From the NCBI GenBank assembly GCA_023427705.1, contig JAEZAL010000125.1, positions 1 to 5,369 of the forward strand: DNA of 5,369 nt. Direction: 5' to 3'. The stretch is from Bacillota bacterium (GTDB lineage Bacteria > Bacillota > Clostridia > Clostridiales > Clostridiaceae). A program made the position numbers and the translations under genes. Positions 1 through 4,961 of the stretch are shown piece by piece. The number at the start of each line of letters is the position of its first letter. The stretch's first letter is position 1. A model generated the notes under the pieces. The model ran no database searches. It was not told the origin of the DNA and saw only the letters and a program-made list of their open reading frames with translations.

Positions 1-1001
1 ACTTCTATGCCTATCATTAAGCCTTTGCCTCTTACATCTTTAATTAATGGAGATTTTATATTTCTTAATAAATCTATCAAATATTCTCCATTTTCTTTAA
101 TTTCCTTTAGTTTATTTTCATTACAAATACTATCTAAAACAACTAAAGCACCGGAGCATACTACTGGGTTTCCGCCAAAGGTTGTACCGTGATCCCCTGG
201 ATTAAATACTTCTGATAACTTTTCGCTGCATAAGAATCCTCCAATAGGAAGGCCAGCCCCAAGTCCCTTTGCAATAGTTACTATATCAGGTTTTACATCG
301 AAGTATTCATATCCAAACATCATTCCTGTTCTTCCAATTCCACATTGGACTTCATCGAAAATCAATATAATATCCTTTTCCCTGCAAGCTTCATAAATCT
401 CTTTAACAAATTCTTTAGATAGAGGATTAACTCCACCTTCTCCTTGAATTGCCTCCAGCATAACAGCACAGACATCATCAGATAATTTATCTTTAAAATC
501 TTTAGCATTATTAGCTTCAAAATAATCAAATCCTTCAGGGAAAGGGAAGTAGTAGTTATGAAATTTATCTTGCCCAGTAGCAGTTAATGCAGCAAGAGTT
601 CTTCCATGAAAAGATTGATTTAAGGTTAAAATTTTATTTCTATTTAAACCATATTTATCAAAACTATACTTCCTAGCAAGTTTTATAGCACCTTCATTAG
701 CTTCAGCACCAGAATTACAAAAGAATGCCTTACTCATTTTTGATTTTTTAGTTAATTCCTCAGCTAATTTCAAAGTATTTTCATTTAAAAATATATTCGA
801 TATATGCTGTAAATTACTAAGTGTATCAGTTATAGCCTTAATCCAATTAGAATTGCCATAACCAAGACTATTAACCCCAATTCCACTAGTAAAATCTATA
901 TATTTATTTCCTTTATCATCAAAAAGATAAGAGCCTTCACCCTTAACTAAATTAAGAGGAAGATAAGAGTAAGTTGACATTAAAGGTAAATTATTTTGCA
1001 T
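1..1001 (-). CDS. argD: Acetylornithine aminotransferase ArgD (3' end outside window)
   Basis: PLP-dependent class-III aminotransferase converting N-acetylglutamate semialdehyde plus glutamate to N-acetylornithine plus 2-oxoglutarate in the cytoplasm. The first 333 codons are visible; the family is usually near 390 residues, so about 60 C-terminal residues lie beyond position 1. Seen in the translation: CNSGAEANE around residues 95-103 (cofactor phosphate contact), FHGRT, FDEVQCGIGRTG with the PLP-pyridine aspartate D216, TIAKGLGAG with the Schiff-base lysine K245, and GTTFGGNP at 272-279. The D216-K245-T274 spacing of 29 and 29 residues fits the family. The ATG at 999-1001 is preceded by a G-rich SD (AAAAAGGGGGC, 1010-1020) with 9 nt between the G run and the start; Met8 is a weaker alternative. 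It is the last visible gene of the arg operon and is separated from argB by a 124-bp repeat unit. Close relatives (succinylornithine or GABA aminotransferases) are less likely because of the arg neighbours. Confidence 0.95.
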   Translation of the reverse strand, partial: MQNNLPLMSTYSYLPLNLVKGEGSYLFDDKGNKYIDFTSGIGVNSLGYGNSNWIKAITDTLSNLQHISNIFLNENTLKLAEELTKKSKMSKAFFCNSGAEANEGAIKLARKYSFDKYGLNRNKILTLNQSFHGRTLAALTATGQDKFHNYYFPFPEGFDYFEANNAKDFKDKLSDDVCAVMLEAIQGEGGVNPLSKEFVKEIYEACREKDIILIFDEVQCGIGRTGMMFGYEYFDVKPDIVTIAKGLGAGLPIGGFLCSEKLSEVFNPGDHGTTFGGNPVVCSGALVVLDSICNENKLKEIKENGEYLIDLLRNIKSPLIKDVRGKGLMIGIE

Positions 1002-1064
1002 ATTTAAAAGCCCCCTTTTTAGATAATGAATAATGAAAAAATGAAAAAATGAAAAAATTTATGA

Positions 1065-1086
1065 AGAAACTCCTGAGGGAGTTTCT
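1065..1086. other. Hairpin A of the short repeat unit
   Basis: AGAAACTCC (1065-1073) and GGAGTTTCT (1078-1086) pair as a perfect 9-bp stem with a 4-nt loop, the most GC-containing structure in this gap. In the arg mRNA (minus strand) it is followed by seven nucleotides and then a run of six U, so a weak attenuating or mRNA-stabilising role upstream of argD is possible. The offset U run makes it a poor classical terminator. Confidence 0.6.
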
Positions 1087-1147
1087 AAAATTTATATATT
1101 TTAAGTAATTTAGAACAAATTACTTCCATCATTCTTTCATTATTCAT
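1085..1147 (-). CDS. Possible 20-codon small ORF inside the repeat (doubtful)
   Basis: On the minus strand, an ATG at 1145-1147 opens a 20-codon frame (MNNERMMEVICSKLLKIYKF) ending in TAG at 1085-1087. An SD-like AAGGGAGG (1157-1164) sits 9 nt upstream, which is the only reason to list it. The frame runs through the terminal arm, hairpin B and the A/T core, so it may be an accident of repeat sequence. The SD could equally be the original argD ribosome site, stranded when the repeat arrived. No family is recognised. Confidence 0.12.
   Translation of the reverse strand: MNNERMMEVICSKLLKIYKF
1091..1118 (-). promoter_or_regulatory. Weak promoter-like pair facing argD
   Basis: Read on the minus strand, TTGTTC (1113-1118) and TATAAA (1091-1096) are spaced by 16 nt, pointing to argD. 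The -10 matches consensus at 5 of 6 positions but the -35 at only about 3 of 6, in very A/T-rich DNA where such matches are common. If real, the repeat would supply argD with its own transcription start. Confidence 0.2.
1103..1125. other. Hairpin B of the short repeat unit
   Basis: AAGTAATTT (1103-1111) and AAATTACTT (1117-1125) form a perfect 9-bp A/T-rich stem with a 5-nt loop. It mirrors hairpin A on the other side of the A/T core, so that with the paired arms the unit could fold as a three-stem, cloverleaf-like RNA. Confidence 0.5.
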
Positions 1148-1163
1148 TTTTTCATTCCTCCCT

Positions 1164-1177
1164 TGTGCGTTAGCACA
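1164..1177. other. Small stem directly after the argB stop
   Basis: TGTGC and GCACA form a 5-bp stem with a 4-nt loop immediately downstream of the argB stop codon. In the minus-strand RNA it is followed by AAGGGAGG rather than U residues, so it does not look like a terminator. It may be a remnant of the original argB-argD junction. Confidence 0.3.
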
Positions 1178-2038
1178 TTAATATATCATTGTTCCTATTC
1201 CTTCTTTTGAAAGGAGTTCTAGTAAAATTGAATGTGGTAATGTTCCGTCTATTATATGTGCTGTTTTAACGCCCATTCTAATAGCTTCAACACAGCAATC
1301 TATTTTAGGTATCATTCCACCTTGTATTACTTTATCTGCATGAAGTTTTTTCACTTCGTGTAGTCTTAATGTAGAAATTAGTGTAGATTGATCCTTTGAA
1401 TCTTGCATAAGCCCTGGAACATTTGTTAAAAGTAATAATTTTTCTGCTTTTAGTGCAGATGCTAGCTTTGATGCACAAATATCTGCATTTATATTATAGG
1501 TTTGTGAACAATCTTCGCTTATAGCAACTGAACCTATAACAGGAATATATCCAGATGATAGGGCATTTTCTATTATTTTTGTATCTATTGATGTTATTTC
1601 CCCAACGAATCCTAAATCAACATCATTTTCTAGTTTTTTTGCTTTAATAAAGGACCCATCTATTCCTGATAGACCAATAGCTTTTCCACCAACACTTTCA
1701 ATAAGTGAAACTATATTTTTATTTACTTTTCCACCTAAGACCATTTGAACTATTTCCATAGTATCTTTATCTGTATATCTAAGGCCATTGATAAATTGGC
1801 TTTCTTGTCCTATTTTATTTAGAAATTCTGATATATCTGGGCCACCACCATGAACTATTACAGGTTTTACACCAACACATTGAAGTAGTACAATATCTGT
1901 GGCAACACTTTGTCTAAGTTCATCGCTTGTCATTGCATTTCCACCATATTTAATTATTACTATTTTTCCAGCTAGTGATTGTATATAGGGAAGTGCTTGG
2001 GTTAATACTTGTGCATGTTCTTTATAATTCATTTTCAT
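1178..2038 (-). CDS. argB: Acetylglutamate kinase ArgB
   Basis: Phosphorylates N-acetyl-L-glutamate with ATP to N-acetylglutamyl-5-phosphate; amino-acid-kinase fold, cytoplasmic. Seen (286-residue numbering): IIKYGGNAM with catalytic lysine K30, HGGGP at 63-67, the substrate-binding GLRYTD at 85-90, NINAD at 182-186, LLLLTNVPGL at 201-210, and GGMIPK with K245. About 25 residues precede the first strand and the protein ends IIDGTLPHSILLELL...GIGTMIY. An N-helix plus this C-terminal segment is typical of arginine-inhibited, hexameric kinases rather than the short E. coli type, which suits a pathway with a recycling ArgJ; sensitivity is inferred. Two starts compete: Met1 (2036-2038) lies 1 nt from the SD AAAGGAAGG (2040-2048), whereas Met3 (2030-2032) has 7 nt, so translation may really begin at 2032, giving 284 residues. 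The argJ stop lies 8 nt upstream of Met1. Confidence 0.97.
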   Translation of the reverse strand: MKMNYKEHAQVLTQALPYIQSLAGKIVIIKYGGNAMTSDELRQSVATDIVLLQCVGVKPVIVHGGGPDISEFLNKIGQESQFINGLRYTDKDTMEIVQMVLGGKVNKNIVSLIESVGGKAIGLSGIDGSFIKAKKLENDVDLGFVGEITSIDTKIIENALSSGYIPVIGSVAISEDCSQTYNINADICASKLASALKAEKLLLLTNVPGLMQDSKDQSTLISTLRLHEVKKLHADKVIQGGMIPKIDCCVEAIRMGVKTAHIIDGTLPHSILLELLSKEGIGTMIY

Positions 2039-2046
2039 ACCTTCCT

Positions 2047-3267
2047 TTAGCTCCTATAATCTCCATTTATTTTTATATAGTCATAACTTAAGTCGCATCC
2101 CCAAGCTGTAGATGAATATTTACCACTATTCATATTAATTAAAATTGTTATTTCATCTTGAAGTAATATTTCTTTTGCTTTTACTTCATCGAAGGGAAGA
2201 GGCATACCATCTTTGCAAACATCTATTTCTCCAATAGAACTTTTAAATGATAAATCAATTTTATTAGGATTAATATTTACTCCTGAATAACCAAGAGCAC
2301 ACAATATTCTTCCCCAATTTGCGTCACTACCAAAGATTGCAGTTTTAACTAAAGGTGAATTTATAACAGCTTTTGAAAGTATTTCAGCATCTTTTTCATT
2401 TTTGCAATTACTAACAATACATTCTATAAGCTTAGTAGCACCTTCCCCGTCCTTTGCAATCATTTTGGCTAAAGTTACATTTAATTTATTCAAAACTTCA
2501 AGAAATGCATAATAATTTTTATCTTTCTCTTTTATTTCTTTATTTTCAGCAAGTCCATTAGCTAAAACTAAAACCATGTCATTGGTGCTAGTATCACCAT
2601 CTACGCTAACTCTGTTATAGCTTATCTTAACACTTTCCTTTAGTGCTTCATTTAACATTTCTCCAGAAATATTTAAATCAGTAGTAATGAAAGAAAGCAT
2701 AGTACCCATATTTGGCTCAATCATTCCAGAGCCTTTAGCCATTGCCCCAATAGTAATTTTTTTATTATCTATATTAAATTCAAAAGCAAGTTGCTTTTTA
2801 TAGGTATCAGTAGTCATTATTGCAGTTGCAGCATCTTCAAATCCTTCAATAGATAATCTTTCAGTAAGCATTGGAATACCATCTTTTATAGCATCTATAT
2901 TTAAAGGAACACCAATAACTCCAGTAGAAGCTACTAAAATATCACTTGCTTTAAGTTTAAGAGCTTTTCCCTGAATTTCAGTCATTTTCTTAGCCTTCAT
3001 TAAGCCATCCTCACCAGTACAAGTATTAGCATTTCCACTATTTATAATAATTGCTTGAGCCTTTTTATTTGTTAAATGCTCTTTAGTTATATAAATTGGA
3101 GCTCCCTTAACCTTATTTTTTGTATAAACACCAGCAGAACTAGCTGGCACAGTTGAATATATAAGAGCTAAATCTAGCTTTAAATTATTTTTCTTAAGCC
3201 CACAATGAATTCCAGATGCAAGGAAACCCTGTGGTGCAGTAATACCTTGGTTAGATAATAAGTTCAA
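2047..3267 (-). CDS. argJ: Bifunctional ornithine acetyltransferase / N-acetylglutamate synthase ArgJ
   Basis: Transfers the acetyl group from N-acetylornithine to glutamate, giving ornithine and regenerating N-acetylglutamate; many members also use acetyl-CoA. At 406 residues it has the normal full length. Seen: VPASSAGVYTKN near the N-terminus, INSGNANTCTG at 75-85, the oxyanion-hole STGVIG at 114-119, MAKGSGMIEPNMGTM at 176-190, and the C-terminal TAWGCDLSYDYIKINGDYR. By family knowledge the proprotein cleaves itself just before the nucleophilic threonine, here T189 of the MGTM motif, giving alpha (1-188) and beta (189-406) chains. The residue before it is Gly where many members have Ala; both occur in the family. 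It starts with TTG at 3265-3267. The acetyltransferase half is certain from sequence; acetyl-CoA use is not decidable here. The long gap from argC is filled by the S23-type unit. Confidence 0.97.
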   Translation of the reverse strand: MNLLSNQGITAPQGFLASGIHCGLKKNNLKLDLALIYSTVPASSAGVYTKNKVKGAPIYITKEHLTNKKAQAIIINSGNANTCTGEDGLMKAKKMTEIQGKALKLKASDILVASTGVIGVPLNIDAIKDGIPMLTERLSIEGFEDAATAIMTTDTYKKQLAFEFNIDNKKITIGAMAKGSGMIEPNMGTMLSFITTDLNISGEMLNEALKESVKISYNRVSVDGDTSTNDMVLVLANGLAENKEIKEKDKNYYAFLEVLNKLNVTLAKMIAKDGEGATKLIECIVSNCKNEKDAEILSKAVINSPLVKTAIFGSDANWGRILCALGYSGVNINPNKIDLSFKSSIGEIDVCKDGMPLPFDEVKAKEILLQDEITILINMNSGKYSSTAWGCDLSYDYIKINGDYRS

Positions 3268-3272
3268 AAAAC

Positions 3273-3278
3273 CACCTC
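3273..3278 (-). promoter_or_regulatory. SD site fixing the TTG start of argJ
   Basis: GAGGTG on the minus strand lies 5 nt before the TTG at 3265-3267. The nearby ATG at 3278-3280 overlaps the SD and is out of frame with argJ, so the TTG is the best start. The outer end of the heptamer repeat at 3285 stops just upstream, leaving this ribosome site intact. Confidence 0.75.
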
Positions 3279-3284
3279 ATTTTT

Positions 3285-3319
3285 AATGTATAATGTATAA
3301 TGTAAAATGTAGAATTAAG
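3285..3319. repeat. Left arm: five tandem 7-bp repeats
   Basis: Heptamers AATGTAT, AATGTAT, AATGTAA, AATGTAG and AATTAAG follow one another without gaps. The array is repeated in inverted orientation at 3878-3912 with differences at positions 5, 7, 14, 21 and 33 of the arm. Confidence 0.85.
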
Positions 3320-3322
3320 GTA

Positions 3323-3345
3323 ATAATTCAACAAAGTTGAATTAT
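3323..3345. other. Left inner hairpin of the long unit
   Basis: ATAATTCAAC (3323-3332) and GTTGAATTAT (3336-3345) form a perfect 10-bp stem with loop AAA. It sits in the same place as hairpin A of the short unit: just inside the terminal arm and directly followed by AAAATTTATAT. Confidence 0.65.
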
Positions 3346-3380
3346 GAAAATTTATATTAAAAAGTATAGTATTAATAAGG

Positions 3381-3423
3381 CTTTATGAATAACTATAACA
3401 ACTTTATGTTCATACTCATAAAG
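3381..3423 (+). promoter_or_regulatory. Alternative-pairing leader next to the SD of the S23-type gene
   Basis: CTTTATG occurs twice in the leader, at 3381-3387 and 3402-3408. Either copy can pair with the single CATAAAG at 3417-3423, giving an 8-bp stem with a 27-nt loop or a 7-bp stem with an 8-nt loop. The last G of CATAAAG is the first base of the SD GAGGTGA (3423-3429). The arrangement could be a protein-binding operator or a translational control structure. No ligand or binding is shown by the sequence. Confidence 0.35.
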
Positions 3424-3434
3424 AGGTGAGATAA

Positions 3435-3809
3435 TTGTCTAAAAATATAGTCTTAGAAAAAAGTTTTGATTTTGCATTAGATATTGTAAAACTATATTTA
3501 AGATTGAAAAATGAGAAAGAATATACTTTATCAAATCAATTAGTTAGATCAGCAACATCAATTGGTGCAAATATAACTGAAGCTCAATATTCTCCTAGTA
3601 AAAAAGATTTTATTAATAAAATGAATATAGCGTTAAAAGAAGCAAATGAATCAGAATATTGGCTTAAATTGTTAGTAAAAGCTGAAATAATAAAGGATAA
3701 AGAATATAGGATATATTATGATTCTTGCTCAGAAATAAAAGCTATATTAATTCAGATAGTAAAGAACAGTAGATCAAGCATTGATATTAATGATAAAGGA
3801 ATAGTGTAG
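3435..3809 (+). CDS. Four-helix-bundle protein of the 23S rRNA intervening-sequence (S23) type
   Basis: A 124-residue, charged, all-helical protein without signal peptide or membrane segment. The family wording is clear: NQLVRSATSIGANITEA at 34-50 and DFINKMNIALKEANESEYWL at 58-77, the hallmark of TIGR02436 / PF05635. Four helices are expected at roughly 8-25, 32-50, 56-83 and 88-113. Relatives are encoded in insertions within 23S rRNA genes of Leptospira and Coxiella, or free in genomes; the related Avd protein of diversity-generating retroelements binds nucleic acid. The exact function is unknown and no enzyme motif is visible. The start is TTG at 3435-3437, with GAGGTGA (3423-3429) 5 nt upstream and an in-frame TAA at 3432-3434 that excludes a longer form. 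It is the only plus-strand gene here, divergent from argJ, convergent with argC, and enclosed by inverted repeats. A positively charged surface able to bind the unit's hairpins is a guess. Confidence 0.9.
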   Translation: MSKNIVLEKSFDFALDIVKLYLRLKNEKEYTLSNQLVRSATSIGANITEAQYSPSKKDFINKMNIALKEANESEYWLKLLVKAEIIKDKEYRIYYDSCSEIKAILIQIVKNSRSSIDINDKGIV

Positions 3810-3849
3810 AATGAATAATTATAATAATTTTTTGCTTATTGAAATTATA

Positions 3850-3874
3850 TAAATTCCGAAGAATGAGGAATTTA
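3850..3874. other. Right inner hairpin of the long unit
   Basis: TAAATTCC (3850-3857) and GGAATTTA (3867-3874) form an 8-bp stem with a 9-nt loop, just inside the right heptamer array. A competing GAGGA/TCCTC stem (3865-3869 with 3876-3880) overlaps it. The stretch 3810-3849 before it is A/T-rich, with a weak AATTA/TAATT stem followed by six T after the S23-type gene that might serve as a poor terminator. Confidence 0.5.
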
Positions 3875-3877
3875 ATC

Positions 3878-3912
3878 CTCAATTCTACATTCTACATTTT
3901 ACATTCTTCATT
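3878..3912. repeat. Right arm: five inverted tandem 7-bp repeats
   Basis: On the plus strand the units read CTCAATT, CTACATT, CTACATT, TTACATT and CTTCATT; read from the other strand they are the AATGTAN heptamers of the left arm. The array ends 2 nt before the argC stop codon at 3915-3917. Confidence 0.85.
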
Positions 3913-3913
3913 T

Positions 3914-3936
3914 CTTAGTTTCCGAAGGAAACTAAG
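3914..3936. other. Perfect 10-bp palindrome over the argC stop codon
   Basis: CTTAGTTTCC (3914-3923) and GGAAACTAAG (3927-3936) pair perfectly around a 3-nt loop. The structure covers the last six argC codons and its TAA stop. In the argC mRNA the stem is followed by A-rich repeat sequence and not by U residues, so it is not an ordinary terminator. It may protect the mRNA 3' end or mark the insertion boundary of the neighbouring unit. Confidence 0.65.
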
Positions 3937-4961
3937 TTCAACCCTTCGTTTTCTTTATATCCCATTATGATGTTCATGTTTTGGATAGCCTGTCCAGCAG
4001 CACCTTTAATCATATTGTCTATTGCACTGACTATTATTATTCCATCTTCTCTATGGTTTAGATGAAGGGAAATATTACAGTTATTTGTATATTTAACTTC
4101 TTTAATAGAAGCTGTATCTCCTAATGGTAGTATATTTATAAAGAATTCATCTTTATAAAATTCTGTATAGATATCATATATTTCTTTTAAGTTAATTTTT
4201 TCTTTTGGATTTTTTCTTGGATTGCAATATATTGTTGAAATTATTCCTCTGTTTATAGGAAGCAAATGAGGAGTAAATGTTACTTGAACTTTTTCTTCTG
4301 CAATTGCAGATAGGCATTGTTCTATTTCTGGTGTATGTCTATGCTCACCTATTCCATAAGGGGAGAAATTTTCATTTAGTTCTGTGTAGTGTGATTTTAA
4401 AGTAAGACCTCTACCAGCACCAGTTGCTCCTGATTTTGAGTCGCAAATTATATTATTAACATCAATTAAGGATTTTCTTAGTAGGGGCATTAAGGCAAGT
4501 TCTATAGATGTTGGATAGCACCCTGGATTGGCTATTATTTTATATTCCTTAATTTTATCTCTATTAAATTCTGGTAGAGCGTATATACTTTCTTGATGAA
4601 GATTTTTGTGCTTATAATCTTTTCCGTACCATTTTTTATAATCTTCTTCTTTTTCTAGTCTAAAATCTGCACCAAGATCTATTAAAATTTTATTTTCTTT
4701 ATGGACTAATTCTGCTATTTCTTCACTTAAACCGTGGGGAAGAGCAGCAAAAATCACATCACATTTATTTATTACATCTTCTTGGTTTTCACATATTAAC
4801 TTAGTTACTCCATAAAAGTTTTTATATATAGATGAAATTTCTTCTCCTTCATAAGTAACAGAGCTAATGGCTTCTATTTTAACTTTTGTGTGGTTTAATA
4901 AAAGTCTTAATAATTCAGCACCTACATATCCTGTTGCCCCAATTATTCCTACTTTAAGCAT
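3915..4961 (-). CDS. argC: N-acetyl-gamma-glutamyl-phosphate reductase ArgC
   Basis: Reduces the acyl phosphate made by ArgB to N-acetylglutamate semialdehyde with NADPH; cytoplasmic. At 348 residues it has the normal length of the long (type 1) form. Seen: NADP-binding GATGYVGAELL at 8-18, FAALPHG at 71-77, LIDLGADFRL at 93-102, NPGCYPTS with catalytic cysteine C148, SKSGATGAGRG at 175-185, and GEHRHTPEI with the catalytic-histidine region H207-H209. The C-terminus carries GAAGQAIQNMN, also standard. The ATG at 4959-4961 lies inside the argH coding end, and its SD AAGGAGG (4969-4975) is within argH codons, 7 nt from the start, so the two genes overlap by 13 nt and are probably translationally coupled. 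The final codons form a perfect palindrome next to the S23-type unit. Confidence 0.97.
   Translation of the reverse strand: MLKVGIIGATGYVGAELLRLLLNHTKVKIEAISSVTYEGEEISSIYKNFYGVTKLICENQEDVINKCDVIFAALPHGLSEEIAELVHKENKILIDLGADFRLEKEEDYKKWYGKDYKHKNLHQESIYALPEFNRDKIKEYKIIANPGCYPTSIELALMPLLRKSLIDVNNIICDSKSGATGAGRGLTLKSHYTELNENFSPYGIGEHRHTPEIEQCLSAIAEEKVQVTFTPHLLPINRGIISTIYCNPRKNPKEKINLKEIYDIYTEFYKDEFFINILPLGDTASIKEVKYTNNCNISLHLNHREDGIIIVSAIDNMIKGAAGQAIQNMNIIMGYKENEGLNLVSFGN

Larger units (their letters stand above)
1025..1148. mobile_element. MITE-like 124-bp inverted-repeat unit between argB and argD
   Basis: Two 20-nt terminal arms, 1025-1044 (AATGAATAATGAAAAAATGA) and 1129-1148, are inverted copies with 19 of 20 matches. 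Inside them are two perfect 9-bp hairpins (1065-1086 and 1103-1125) separated by an A/T core that begins AAAATTTATAT. The unit fills most of the gap between the argB stop and the argD SD. It has no convincing gene; the best reading frame is 20 codons. The plan matches the longer unit at 3285-3912, so I read it as a short, non-coding member of the same family. Movement is inferred: I could not identify a target-site duplication. Confidence 0.55.
3285..3912. mobile_element. 628-bp inverted-repeat unit carrying an S23-type four-helix-bundle gene
   Basis: Bounded by inverted arms at 3285-3319 and 3878-3912, each made of five 7-bp units (AATGTAN type), 30 of 35 positions matching. Moving inward, each side has a hairpin (3323-3345 left; 3850-3874 right) and then an A/T stretch whose AATTTATAT is inverted between the two ends (left copy within 3347-3357, right copy 3847-3855). 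The centre holds one plus-strand gene, opposite to the arg operon. The unit fits the gap exactly: the right arm ends 2 nt from the argC stop and the left arm begins 4 nt beyond the GAGGTG-containing start region of argJ. No transposase or recombinase is present, so a mobile or trans-mobilised nature is inferred from boundaries, the foreign-orientation gene and the short relative at 1025-1148. Confidence 0.6.

Noticed and set aside
7..192. 61-codon plus-strand open frame at the left edge
   Set aside because: It lies wholly antisense to argD, which has conserved aminotransferase motifs in this span; no SD or family wording supports the frame.
1051..1086. Rho-independent terminator after argB
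   Set aside because: The stem is good, but in the minus-strand RNA the U run begins seven nucleotides after it, and argD follows as the expected next operon gene.
3381..3398. ArgR/AhrC box-like TATGAAT half-site
   Set aside because: Only one half matches the ARG-box pattern, the second half is poor, and it is not at the expected operon promoter, which lies outside the window.
3268..3434. T-box or riboswitch upstream of argJ
   Set aside because: No T-box sequence or known aptamer core was recognised; the stretch is explained by the heptamer array, hairpin and the leader of the opposite-strand gene.
3435..3809. Avd accessory protein of a diversity-generating retroelement
   Set aside because: No reverse transcriptase, template repeat or variable target gene is present nearby; the wording fits the general S23 family.
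3285..3912. True 23S rRNA intervening sequence
   Set aside because: The flanks are argC and argJ, with no rRNA sequence in the window.
4949..4961. argH-argC overlap as an anomaly
   Set aside because: Short overlaps with the SD inside the upstream gene are normal for tightly coupled operon genes.
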